From the NCBI RefSeq assembly GCF_001647715.1, contig NZ_CP015600.1, positions 1,860,001-1,924,000 on the forward strand: a stretch of DNA of 64,000 bases, in the 5' to 3' direction. Below the pieces are notes generated by a model. That model had not been told where the DNA came from. It searched no databases and saw only the letters and a program-made list of their open reading frames with translations. Position numbers and translations under genes: made by a program. The DNA is from Pseudomonas antarctica (lineage in GTDB: Bacteria; Pseudomonadota; Gammaproteobacteria; Pseudomonadales; Pseudomonadaceae). The first letter of the stretch is position 1, and each line of letters starts with the position of its first letter. Shown here piece by piece: positions 7,478 to 15,815 of the stretch.

Positions 7478-7822
7478 ATGAAACGGATGACGTTATCTAT
7501 AGTGGTGCTGGCAATGCTTGCTTCGGGTGTGTGTGGTGCCGAGAGAAAGAGCCTGAAGGTTTCCAGCAAGGACTATGGCGACGATTGGCCGTTTACGGTC
7601 GCTAGCGTTGACCTGTTGTGCTTTGGACCATCGCCCAAAGCATTGGCCCGAACCTCGGACGGAACCGTTTACGCATTGAGCGGAAGTGCCAGGAGTCATG
7701 CAAAGGATCACGGCTGGTCGGACGGCGAGGACATAACCAAGCCCAATCCTACGATGCCATCCATCAAGATGGATTACAGCGATATCGTTCAGCGTGCTCA
7801 GGCGCTTTGCGGTGATGCGTAA
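7478..7822 (+). CDS. DUF2511 (YebY-like) secreted protein
   Basis: This 114-aa protein has a signal peptide (MTLSIVVLAMLASGVCGA). The mature part has DYGDDWPFTVASVDLLCFG, GTVYALSGSA and a C-terminal RAQALCGDA, matching the DUF2511/YebY pattern with two conserved cysteines. YebY of E. coli is a periplasmic protein linked to copper-related loci, but the role of phage copies is unknown. ATG 7478 follows AAGGA at 8 bp. It lies 11 bp downstream of the repressor and could be transcribed with it in the lysogen. Confidence 0.7.
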   Translation: MKRMTLSIVVLAMLASGVCGAERKSLKVSSKDYGDDWPFTVASVDLLCFGPSPKALARTSDGTVYALSGSARSHAKDHGWSDGEDITKPNPTMPSIKMDYSDIVQRAQALCGDA

Positions 7823-7952
7823 TTTGTAATGAATTTTTCATTTAGTAGGCTGATGACACAGTCAAACATGCTGAAAATTGCTCACTCCCCGGGCGCTTTG
7901 GTTGGTGCCGATTCTGGCATCGGGCGTCCGAACGTGTTGAATGGAGTGACAC

Positions 7953-8114
7953 ATGTCGGTGATAAAAAAGGTAGATGTCGAACAGTCTGAAGCAATTGAA
8001 TGGTCGGAATTAAATGAGCACGAACTGAAAATTGTGAAGCTCTACAGGTTGCTTGATAATGAGCAAAAATCAGACATATTACGATTTATTAGCGTTTTGC
8101 TGAACATGTTTTAA
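7953..8114 (+). CDS. Short 53-aa ORF ahead of the KAP NTPase
   Basis: An ATG at 7953 with GGAG 6 bp upstream opens a 53-codon frame ending TAA at 8112-8114: MSVIKKVDVEQSEAIEWSEL, then NEHELKIVKLYRLLDNEQK and a hydrophobic helix-like tail. It has a helical, charged character and AT-rich codon use like the KAP gene that follows. A terminator-like hairpin separates the two. It may be a regulator or small partner of the cargo cassette; no family was recognised. Confidence 0.55.
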   Translation: MSVIKKVDVEQSEAIEWSELNEHELKIVKLYRLLDNEQKSDILRFISVLLNMF

Positions 8115-8120
8115 AATATA

Positions 8121-8153
8121 GCCCGACAGATTGTCGGGCATCATTGGTTTTTA
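8121..8153 (+). terminator. Hairpin after the 53-aa ORF
   Basis: GCCCGACA-GAT-TGTCGGGC (8121-8139) is a perfect 8-bp stem with a 3-nt loop, followed after a short gap by a T-rich run. It fits a rho-independent terminator or attenuator in front of the KAP NTPase gene, whose AGGAG lies at about 8155. Confidence 0.6.
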
Positions 8154-8169
8154 CAGGAGTTAGCGATAC

Positions 8170-9552
8170 ATGGACTCGAGTGAGATTTGGGCCGACGATC
8201 TGATGGAACGTCAGCCAAGTGCAGAATTTTTAACATCTTACCTTCTCGCTAATCCACATATTAAGGTGTTAAATGTTAACTCTCCCTGGGGGGCGGGTAA
8301 GTCATTCTTCTTGAGTCGTTGGAAAGAAGAACTTAGTAAAGAGCATGTTTGTATTTTTTTTAATGCTTGGGAAACTGATTATACAGCTGAGCCATTAATA
8401 GCTTTGGTGACATGTATTGAGCAGCAGACAATGGATGATGTTTCGCTCGGATCAACCGAAGCGGGCAAGAATGTAATTAAAGTTGTAAGCGAGCTTATGA
8501 AAAAAGCGGCGCCTCTAATTGCCAAGGGTCTTGTCAAGAAATTTTCAGGAGTTGAAGTGGATGAGCTTTTGGGTAAAGAAGGAGTAGACGATGCGGGGGA
8601 AGCGGTGGGAGGCGTTGTAGAGGCGCTGATAAAAGAACAATCTAAAACCGCAATTCACGTTCGGGATTTCAAAAAAGCTATTCTTGAAAAATTGTCTCAG
8701 GCTACTGAGAACAAAACGTTGCGCACACCCGCTTTTATTTTTATTGATGAATTGGATAGATGCAGGCCTACGTACGCTATTGAACTCTTAGAGCGGGTTA
8801 AGCACTTCTTTGAACTGGAGGATTGCCGATTTATTGTAGCTTCCGACTCAACACAGCTGGCGCACTCTGTAAGAGCGGTTTATGGAGAAAAATTTTATTC
8901 TGAAAGATATTTGAGTAGATTTTTCGATGCTGAATTCCGTTTGGATAACTCGAATATTCTTGTAATTGCGAAGCAGATTCAGTGTCAGTTTTCATGTGTG
9001 GCTCTGCAAATTAGCACGACTGGTTATGCAAATGCATACGGACTTGAGTCCCCTCTTGAGCCGAAAAGCGGAACTATATATGCCGAAGAAAGTAATTACC
9101 CCGAGTATGCATTGATACTTGTAGGTCTGGCCAAATATTTTAAGGTTGAGCTTAGGGAGATGCTTCGATACGCTCAGCAGATAAACAGTATGGCAAGTGC
9201 TTTGCCTTCACATAACTTCCATTATTTTTGGGCGGCTTATTTAATATTTTCTAAGGCTGCGAGTGATGATCTGTATCATGCTTTAGGTGTTGAGAGCAAG
9301 GCTAGTGCAGCAGTTGACTTGTTTGATGCGACAGCTGTTCCTGTGAACTATACTTTCCCCGACGGGCATGAGTCTATCGCCGAACTTGCCAAGTTTTACA
9401 CTCGAATTGTTAATTGTGGGAATGACGAACTAAGGCAGATGATGAATAACTTTCAGGGGTGGCGAAGTTCCGTTCTTCGTGAGGCTTATCAGAGATTGGA
9501 TATCATCAGGAGCTACAAGAAGTTGGTAGAACTTGCGCATAGAATATCCTAA
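8170..9552 (+). CDS. KAP-family P-loop NTPase, prophage cargo
   Basis: This 460-aa protein has a Walker A motif at about 39-46 (PWGAGKSF), NAWETDYTAEP, and Walker B at about 189-195 (FIFIDELDRCRP), diagnostic of KAP NTPases. The KAP family includes the F-plasmid phage-exclusion protein PifA and membrane-linked ATPases. An insert at about 110-165 with small hydrophobic residues (EAVGGVVEAL) may contact membrane. It is markedly more AT-rich than the phage genes around it and stands between the repressor and tail gene D, a typical cargo position. AGGAG precedes the ATG. A superinfection-exclusion role is plausible but inferred. Confidence 0.85.
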   Translation: MDSSEIWADDLMERQPSAEFLTSYLLANPHIKVLNVNSPWGAGKSFFLSRWKEELSKEHVCIFFNAWETDYTAEPLIALVTCIEQQTMDDVSLGSTEAGKNVIKVVSELMKKAAPLIAKGLVKKFSGVEVDELLGKEGVDDAGEAVGGVVEALIKEQSKTAIHVRDFKKAILEKLSQATENKTLRTPAFIFIDELDRCRPTYAIELLERVKHFFELEDCRFIVASDSTQLAHSVRAVYGEKFYSERYLSRFFDAEFRLDNSNILVIAKQIQCQFSCVALQISTTGYANAYGLESPLEPKSGTIYAEESNYPEYALILVGLAKYFKVELREMLRYAQQINSMASALPSHNFHYFWAAYLIFSKAASDDLYHALGVESKASAAVDLFDATAVPVNYTFPDGHESIAELAKFYTRIVNCGNDELRQMMNNFQGWRSSVLREAYQRLDIIRSYKKLVELAHRIS

Positions 9553-9560
9553 GATTAGCT

Positions 9561-9584
9561 GTTTTCTGTCGGGGGGCAGAAAAC
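9561..9584. terminator. Terminator-like hairpin between convergent genes
   Basis: GTTTTCTG and CAGAAAAC form an 8-bp stem around an 8-nt G-rich loop, between the stop of the KAP gene and the stop of tail gene D. The T- and A-rich arms could stop transcription from either side. Confidence 0.5.
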
Positions 9585-9600
9585 GGCGTTTTCCATGTAA

Positions 9601-10860
9601 CTAAACCTTCATTCTATTGAGTTCTCTCTTGACCGCCCGCTTGGCTGTCTTTTCACTGGCGTACAGCCAACGCAACCGCCTCGGCTTCGCCTGATCCCCC
9701 GCCGTAACCGTCTTCTCCTTCCCGGTTTTATGGTCGCGGTAGTACGCGATGACCCCTGTGTAATCGCCCTTATTTTCTTCAGCCAAATCCTCGACATTGT
9801 CCTCTGGCGTTTTGCTCTCCAAATCCAAGCTCACGGTGTAGCCGCCGTCTGCGGTCAAGCTGTGCTCCACGTTTCCGCCATACCAGATGATCTCGTCGAT
9901 TTCCTCCTTCACGCCCTGAAGCGTGTAGGTCAGCTCTGGGATCAGGTCCGGCCGGCCCATAGCCAGGGTGTAGCTGAGCGTGGCGCTACCGCGTTGTAGG
10001 CGCCGAAATTCCGCGCGGGCGGCGCGCAATGCTGATTGCTGGTCGCTGTAGGTATGGCGCAGGTCTTTGAGATTCTCGCCGCCGCCGGCAATGGCCTCCT
10101 GTTTCTTGGCGCTGTTCACGTCGTAGTAATACGCGCGCACGCCGTCGTAGCTGTCGCGGTCGGCTTGCAGGTAGCGGTGCTGATCGCCGTCGGCGCGGGT
10201 GAGAGTGATGTGCGGCAGGTCCATGCCGCTTGCGGTCTTGCCGCCGCCCGCCGGCAGGCACAGCAGGCATCCGGCTTTGACGCTGGCCACCGCGTCGAAC
10301 TCTTCGCCCAGGCGGCTGATCAGGTTGGCGTCTGATTCATTGGCCTGGTCGAGCTGCAAAATGGGCAACCCATCAAGTGCCCCGGCGATGGTGGCCGTCA
10401 GACCGTTACCAATGGCTATATCGCCCAGCACGTCCCCGAGCGTGGTGTTGCTCCAGCTACGTTCGCGTTTTGTTTTCAGGCCCTTGCGCAGGTCGGCCGA
10501 GCGAGCGCGGATGCTAAGCACGTCCGGGGCGCCGCTATGTTCGGTTTCGTCTACGGTGTAGGTGCCTTTGTCCACTAGGCCCGTGTCGCTCCACCCCAAC
10601 CACAAACGAAGTACTGCGCCCTTTGGTGGTATCGACAACAGGCCGTCGTGGTCGCTCAGCGTGATAGTGAGCTGGTCGGCCTCCACGCCACGATTGTCGG
10701 TCAGCCCCAAGGTCATCAAACGCGGGTTTACCAGGTGAGCGATGTCGTTGCCGTCGACCATCAGGCGGAACGCTGGCACGGGATAAGCTGCGTCCCTGAC
10801 GAACCGTTCGGCCGTGTCCTTGAGGAACCCGGTGACCTTGGAGATCGCGGCATCAATCAC
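9601..10860 (-). CDS. D: P2 gpD-like tail hub protein
   Basis: This 419-aa protein matches the late control protein D family. It has the N-terminal VPAFRLMVDGNDIAHLVNPRL region, EADQLTITLSDHDG, GTYTVDETEHSG, and a long central hub fold with ADRDSYDGVRAYYYDVNSAKK. It forms the baseplate hub through which the tail tube connects to spike V. It overlaps U by 4 bp and is the last gene of the leftward FI-to-D tail operon. Length is close to P2 gpD with a slightly long charged C-terminus. Confidence 0.9.
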   Translation of the reverse strand: MIDAAISKVTGFLKDTAERFVRDAAYPVPAFRLMVDGNDIAHLVNPRLMTLGLTDNRGVEADQLTITLSDHDGLLSIPPKGAVLRLWLGWSDTGLVDKGTYTVDETEHSGAPDVLSIRARSADLRKGLKTKRERSWSNTTLGDVLGDIAIGNGLTATIAGALDGLPILQLDQANESDANLISRLGEEFDAVASVKAGCLLCLPAGGGKTASGMDLPHITLTRADGDQHRYLQADRDSYDGVRAYYYDVNSAKKQEAIAGGGENLKDLRHTYSDQQSALRAARAEFRRLQRGSATLSYTLAMGRPDLIPELTYTLQGVKEEIDEIIWYGGNVEHSLTADGGYTVSLDLESKTPEDNVEDLAEENKGDYTGVIAYYRDHKTGKEKTVTAGDQAKPRRLRWLYASEKTAKRAVKRELNRMKV

Positions 10861-11297
10861 AGCAACCCCCGCAGAATGTTCAGGCCGGTGCTGGTAGCAG
10901 CTCCGAGCAGATCGATACGGTCATCATCTGTACGTTTCAGGGTCAGGGTGAACTCAATACGTCGTGGTGTGCCGTCGCGGAAAAACAAGGTCTTCGTCTC
11001 GCTCAGGCTTTCGATCACCCACAAACCATAAATCCGCCCGGTGCCCTCGACCATCGGCCAGGCCTTGCCAGTGTTCGCCATCAAACGCAGAGCATCCAGG
11101 CTGAGAATGCTGCCGGCCAGCTCCGGCAAAAGTAGACCGGGGAGGGTGATGGTGTCGTCGCCACGGCCAACAAATTGCAGCGCAGGAGCCGCGCCGACGC
11201 GACTGTTGCTGGCATGGCGCCAGTTGGTCTGGCGCTGCAGCTCCTGGTAGGCGAGGGTCGATAGGCTGAACACGAACATGCCGAGGCTGAGCATCAT
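10857..11297 (-). CDS. U: P2 gpU-like tail terminator protein
   Basis: This 146-aa protein starts MMLSLGMFVFSLSTLAYQEL and has RQTNWRHASNSRVGAAPALQ and GDDTITLPGLLLPEL. These are hallmarks of the gpU family, which caps the tail tube. It sits between tape measure T and D in the standard P2 order. Confidence 0.9.
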   Translation of the reverse strand: MMLSLGMFVFSLSTLAYQELQRQTNWRHASNSRVGAAPALQFVGRGDDTITLPGLLLPELAGSILSLDALRLMANTGKAWPMVEGTGRIYGLWVIESLSETKTLFFRDGTPRRIEFTLTLKRTDDDRIDLLGAATSTGLNILRGLL

Positions 11298-11302
11298 GGC
11301 AA

Positions 11303-14300
11303 TTAATCCCGATCCGATAGCTTGCTGCGCTGACGGGCGCGTTTCTCGTTTTCAATCTTGCTGAGCATGGCGCGCAGGCTTTTTTCCATGGCTTGCGTAT
11401 CCATACCAGGCGCTGCAGCGATGGTGATTTGGTAAGTGTCGTGACTGTCGTATAGCGTCGATGCGCCCGCGCTGCTGATGGGGGGACGGTCATCAACCGC
11501 CAACGCCGGCATGGCTGTCGTGCTAAGGGCTAGCGTGCCGGCGGCGGTCAGTTGTTTGCCCATGCTCGACAAGGCGTCGAGCGGCCCTTTCTGTCCACCC
11601 TCCAGACCTTTTGTCAGCCCTTCCATAGTGAAGCCGCCCAGCTCAGCGAACACCCGAGACGGGCTGTGAATGCCGAGCTTTTCCTTGAACCAGCCGATGC
11701 TGGAATCGCCAATGGACCCGATAGCGTTTTTCACGGCGCCGAGGCCTGCTGTCAAACCGTTGACCAGGCCGTTGACGATCATGCTGCCGAATTCTGTGAA
11801 CTTCCCTGGCAGCTCCACGCCGAAGTAGCTCATCACCCCAGCGAAAGCTTGATAGAACAAGCCCAATGGGCTGAAGTTGATGATCAGTTGCGCAATGCCC
11901 ACGAGGCCTTGGTCAAAGCTAGCCTTGATGGTGGTCCAGATATTGACTACGCCGGTGGCGATCGAGCCGATGCCCTGTAGCAGAGTCATGATCATGCCGC
12001 CGAAGGCTGAACCAAAGCGCTGGCCCATCGACTGCGCCGCGCCGCCGACGTCTTCGACCGGAGTCAAAAGATTGCTGAACCACCCGATCACAGTGCTGAT
12101 ACCGGACGAGATCATGTTAAACAGCGGGCGGACGATGTTGCCGAGCAGTTGCAATGCAAAACCCACAACCGGAATGGAGTAGGCGGCCTTGGCCAGGCTG
12201 GCAAGCAATCCACCGAACTTACTGAAGCCACTTAGTACTGGCTGCAGGGCTTCTGTGAGCCCTTGCCAAAAACCAAGAAAGAATCCCTTGATCGGTTTCC
12301 AGTATTTGTAGATGAGGACGGCAGCCGCCACCAAACCGGCGACGGCTGCAATCAACCAACCTATCGGTGTAGCGAGGATTGCAGCGCCGACCGCACTGAT
12401 CGCACCGCTGAGCATTGGCAGCACGCTGACTGCGGCCAGTCGAGCGGAACTGACCAGGGAGGGGATGACGCTCATCATGCCTCCGGCTGCTCGGCTTGCG
12501 GTCAACGTTTTCCAGATTCGTCCCATCCGTCCGACCTCGACACCTGCCCCAGCTGCTGCTACGCGGGTACCGATCAACTGGGCTTTTATTGCCCCCAGGC
12601 GAATGCCGAACATCGCCATGCCGTAGCGCAGCACAGCGAAGGGGCCGAGCATGCTCGCCATGGTCAGGGCCAATGTGCCGAATACAACCGCTGCGGCTGC
12701 TACGGCCGCCACGACTTTGACAAGTCCACCGGCGAGCTTTGGGTTTTCCCGCGCCCAGGTGCCAATTTTGTTGGCGATTTCACCCAGGGTATTGATCAGG
12801 TCTTTCAATTCGGGCGCAACAGCAGCACCGAATTCGGCCATGGCGTTGGTAAAACTGCCTTCGGCTGCTTCCATCACGTTGGTCAGAGTACCGAGCTGCT
12901 CGTTGACGCGGGTGCGCAGATCAGCTTGGGATTGCATCTTCTGCTGTACTTCCTGGTATCCAGCCAGCCCCTTATTCATCATTGTGTTCAGGGTGGTCAT
13001 GGTTTCAGCGTCGTCGCCAAACAGCTTACTGATGACGGCCGTACGGTCTGAATCGTTCAGAACCTTCAGCTTTTCCACCTGAGCGTAAAGGTTCTCTAGG
13101 CCAGCAAAGTTGCCTTTGTCATCCGTGAATTTGAGCGAAACGCCCTTGTTCGCGCCAGCTGCGATGCTGTTGGCTTTCTCGACTTTGTCTTGATTCAAAC
13201 CAGCCTGGAAAATTTTACGGAAGGCGTTACCGGCGGAACTGCCCTCCATACCGGCCTGGTCCATCATGATCAGCAGCGGTGCCAGTTCCTTGGCCGCATC
13301 GATCCCTGACTTTTTGATGACGTCCATCACCGGCGCGATTTTGCTGAAACCCTGGAGCATGTTGCCTGGGTCCACGCCTGCGTAGAAACCGCGCTGGATG
13401 GTGTCCATCAGGCCCATCATGTCCTTCTCGGTGGTGCGGGTGGCGTCCTGCATTTTGGCGGCGAACTCAGCCGCTTCAGTGGCTTCCATCTTGAGCTGAA
13501 CGCCCAGGTAGGCAGCTGCTTCACCTGTACCGCCGAGAATACTTTGAGCGCTGAGACCCTGGCGTCGGAGCATGGTCATCATGTTCTGGAAGTCCGCCGT
13601 GGTACCGGGCAGGCGATCGCCAAGTTTGGTGGCCAGGTCCGTGATCTTTTGAAAGTCTTCAGAGACCTTCCCAGTGTCGCTCATCATCGACACCTTCAAC
13701 TGCGTGGCAGAGTCCTCATTCGGGGCAAAAGCCTTGATAGCAGAGGCCACGGGCCGGCTTGCGGCGTATCCCACACCGAGACCGGCGGCACCTGATACAG
13801 CCATGCGGCCGGCCATGTTCTGGGTTTTATCGTAGGTGGCACGGGCCTTCGCCAGGCTGTCCTGTTTGCGTTTCAGCGCGTCGAGCTGGTCCATCTGCGC
13901 TTTGATCGCCAGGGTGGCGATGTCCATGTCCCGCTTGAGTTTCAACTCGGAAGCGCCCAGGGCATTGGTGTTGATGCCAGCGTCTTTCAACTGCGTGCCC
14001 AGGGCAGATAGCTTCCCTTGCTGCTGACCGTACTGCTCGCCCAAGCGCTTCGACTCGGCGGTGTGTTGCTTGAGCAGAGTGAGCTGGGCTTTGAACGGAG
14101 TTTCCAACCGGAGAATTTCGTCACGCAGACTGGAATGGCCGGCGCGACTGGTGCGCAGCTGCGCGGTGCTGAGCGTGTAGCGGTCTGCCAAGGTCTTTTC
14201 CTTGGCTGCAAGCTGATCCAGCTGAGTTTTACGCTCGCGCTGAGCAGCCGTCAGTCGGATGTACTCGGCTTGCTGTTTGCGAGTGAGGGCATTGCCCTTT

Positions 14301-14740
14301 TGCATCACGGCATTCAGGGCGGCGATCTGGCTGCCGGATTGACGGTGTTCGTCGCCAAGCAAACCCAAAGCGTTACGCGTTCCGGTGAGTTCGCGCTTGA
14401 GGTCGGATTGACTGGTTTTGAGAGCGTCAACCTTCTGCCGGGACTGTTCGAAAAGTGCTTGAGTCGGTGCGAGCTGTTGACGGACCTTGGCAGTGGTGCG
14501 GGCGAGTTCGCCTACCTTCGAGTTGTTCGCAGCCAGTGCCTCGGAGGTGGCTTTGGTAGCGGCTTGTAGCTCGCGCCAGGCGATGACGTCGCGCTGCTGG
14601 GTGTTGAGTTCCTTCAGGCGGTCACGTGCAGCCTTGAGCGCTCGGGCGGTTTCCTGGCTGCCGCCCGTGATTTTCTTCAGTGGTCCCGTGGCTTGGTCGA
14701 TGGCGCTGAGCAGCACCTGTAGCCTCAGATCATTCGCCAT
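11303..14740 (-). CDS. T: Tail tape measure protein (P2 gpT-like)
   Basis: This 1145-aa protein sets tail length and occupies the tube lumen. About 1-310 is a long coiled coil; about 320-640 is the conserved TP901-type tape-measure core; about 660-850 holds several hydrophobic segments (VVAAVAAAAVVFGTLALTMA, ATPIGWLIAAVAGLVAAAVL). The C-terminus contains SPSRVFAELGGFTMEGLTKGLEGG, a motif common near the ends of tape measures. The start overlaps the E' stop region, as in P2. Confidence 0.9.
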   Translation of the reverse strand: MANDLRLQVLLSAIDQATGPLKKITGGSQETARALKAARDRLKELNTQQRDVIAWRELQAATKATSEALAANNSKVGELARTTAKVRQQLAPTQALFEQSRQKVDALKTSQSDLKRELTGTRNALGLLGDEHRQSGSQIAALNAVMQKGNALTRKQQAEYIRLTAAQRERKTQLDQLAAKEKTLADRYTLSTAQLRTSRAGHSSLRDEILRLETPFKAQLTLLKQHTAESKRLGEQYGQQQGKLSALGTQLKDAGINTNALGASELKLKRDMDIATLAIKAQMDQLDALKRKQDSLAKARATYDKTQNMAGRMAVSGAAGLGVGYAASRPVASAIKAFAPNEDSATQLKVSMMSDTGKVSEDFQKITDLATKLGDRLPGTTADFQNMMTMLRRQGLSAQSILGGTGEAAAYLGVQLKMEATEAAEFAAKMQDATRTTEKDMMGLMDTIQRGFYAGVDPGNMLQGFSKIAPVMDVIKKSGIDAAKELAPLLIMMDQAGMEGSSAGNAFRKIFQAGLNQDKVEKANSIAAGANKGVSLKFTDDKGNFAGLENLYAQVEKLKVLNDSDRTAVISKLFGDDAETMTTLNTMMNKGLAGYQEVQQKMQSQADLRTRVNEQLGTLTNVMEAAEGSFTNAMAEFGAAVAPELKDLINTLGEIANKIGTWARENPKLAGGLVKVVAAVAAAAVVFGTLALTMASMLGPFAVLRYGMAMFGIRLGAIKAQLIGTRVAAAGAGVEVGRMGRIWKTLTASRAAGGMMSVIPSLVSSARLAAVSVLPMLSGAISAVGAAILATPIGWLIAAVAGLVAAAVLIYKYWKPIKGFFLGFWQGLTEALQPVLSGFSKFGGLLASLAKAAYSIPVVGFALQLLGNIVRPLFNMISSGISTVIGWFSNLLTPVEDVGGAAQSMGQRFGSAFGGMIMTLLQGIGSIATGVVNIWTTIKASFDQGLVGIAQLIINFSPLGLFYQAFAGVMSYFGVELPGKFTEFGSMIVNGLVNGLTAGLGAVKNAIGSIGDSSIGWFKEKLGIHSPSRVFAELGGFTMEGLTKGLEGGQKGPLDALSSMGKQLTAAGTLALSTTAMPALAVDDRPPISSAGASTLYDSHDTYQITIAAAPGMDTQAMEKSLRAMLSKIENEKRARQRSKLSDRD

Positions 14741-14849
14741 CAGTGGAACTCCGCACCCTAGCGCGCTCGCGCCAGTCCATCAGGTCTTGCAGGCCCAACT
14801 GATCCATATCAGCCGGTGCCCAGTGAAAAACCACGGCCAGATCGGCCAT
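14730..14849 (-). CDS. E': P2 gpE'-like tail assembly protein
   Basis: A 39-aa frame (MADLAVVFHWAPADMDQLG, then LQDLMDWRERARVRSSTDGE) matches the small GpE family, with the FHW and WRERA motifs. In P2 it is made mainly as an extension of E by a -1 frameshift, giving an assembly chaperone for the tape measure. Here the -1 frame from the TTTTTTG at 14906-14900 runs without a stop into this frame. Its stop overlaps the T start. Confidence 0.85.
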   Translation of the reverse strand: MADLAVVFHWAPADMDQLGLQDLMDWRERARVRSSTDGE

Positions 14850-14857
14850 GGCGTCCT

Positions 14858-15193
14858 CTACGCGACGAGGGATGCATCCGTCTTCGCCGACTTCTGCAAC
14901 AAAAAACCAGAGATTTTGCTACTCAAGGCCAGAAGGTCGGCCGGGTCCATGCCTGCAACTTCTACAGCGGTGAGGCTCGGTGCGCTGATGCGTGGCAGAA
15001 CCTTGATCAAACTGCCGACGTCCATCTGCAGCAGCTCTACCAGGCTCACGCCGCGCAATTCGCCGGAGTTCGGCTTGCGCAGGGTGATGGTGTCGATAGT
15101 GGTAGTGCCTCGACGAATTGGAGTGTCGAGGGTGACGGTGTTGTCGTCGGCCAGCTGCTGCACGTCGGGCTGCTCGATGGTTTCGTCTTTCAT
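14858..15193 (-). CDS. E: P2 gpE-like tail assembly chaperone
   Basis: This 111-aa protein starts MKDETIEQPDVQQLADDNTV, preceded by AGGAG at 8 bp. It has TPIRRGTTTIDTITLRKPN, GELRGVSLVELLQMDVGSL and LPRISAPSLT, the usual gpE pattern. It helps assemble the tube around the tape measure. Near its 3' end it carries a slippery heptamer giving the E+E' fusion. It is flanked by FII upstream and E'/T downstream. Confidence 0.9.
   Translation of the reverse strand: MKDETIEQPDVQQLADDNTVTLDTPIRRGTTTIDTITLRKPNSGELRGVSLVELLQMDVGSLIKVLPRISAPSLTAVEVAGMDPADLLALSSKISGFLLQKSAKTDASLVA
14900..14906 (-). other. Programmed -1 frameshift site, T TTT TTG
   Basis: In gene E the codons GGT TTT TTG TTG contain the heptamer T TTT TTG. 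After a -1 slip the frame reads GTT GCA GAA GTC GGC and continues without a stop through the ATG of E' to its end. The same heptamer is used in P2 for E+E', so conservation of motif, position and open frame together make this convincing. Confidence 0.85.
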
Positions 15194-15242
15194 TGGATTT
15201 GCTCCTGGCAATTAAAGGATGAGGCGTTATCGAGCGGGCGGG

Positions 15243-15758
15243 TCAGATGCCCATGCCGCTGCGGTGTTTCTCCAACATGTCCACGCCATTGACTTTCTCA
15301 ACGAAGTTGAGCAGGTCGATTTCGATGATTTCTTCACCATCGACGGTCAGCTTGTAGTAGCTGCAGGTGGTTTTCATGGAGTGTTCGGTGTCTTCGCCTG
15401 CCTTGGCTTCGCCCATCTCGATGGTCTCGTGGCGACCTCGCACGACCACTTCCACGTTGCTCGTTTCACCCGTGTCGTCCTGTTGGTAGGGGCCAGAGAA
15501 TCGCAGGGCCACGCTGGAGGCGTTGACGGCGCCGAACTGGCGCAGAGAGATCAGGTCGAGGCCACCGGTCTTCCATTCGAACTGGATGCCGTCGTCGGAC
15601 ATGCCCAGGTCAGCCTTGACCGGGCCGTTCATGCCGCCGCCGCGATAGGCTTCCATCTTGCGGCCGAGGGAGGGCAGGGTGAGGGACTTCACCAAGCCTA
15701 GGTAGCTGTTGCCGTCATTGAACAGGTTGAGGTTTTTTAGCTTGCGTGGCATTGCCAT
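15243..15758 (-). CDS. FII: Major tail tube protein (P2 gpFII-like)
   Basis: This 171-aa protein starts MAMPRKLKNLNLFNDGNSYL and includes LTLPSLGRKMEAYRGGGMNG, the N-terminus of P2-type tube proteins. It forms the inner tube inside the contractile sheath. It follows the sheath gene and precedes E, as in P2. GGAG lies 9 bp upstream of the start. Confidence 0.95.
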   Translation of the reverse strand: MAMPRKLKNLNLFNDGNSYLGLVKSLTLPSLGRKMEAYRGGGMNGPVKADLGMSDDGIQFEWKTGGLDLISLRQFGAVNASSVALRFSGPYQQDDTGETSNVEVVVRGRHETIEMGEAKAGEDTEHSMKTTCSYYKLTVDGEEIIEIDLLNFVEKVNGVDMLEKHRSGMGI

Positions 15759-15815
15759 GGCGGTTTTCTCCGGGATACGTGTTCAGGGTGAACTCCCCTC
15801 GCGGGGAGGCCCGGT

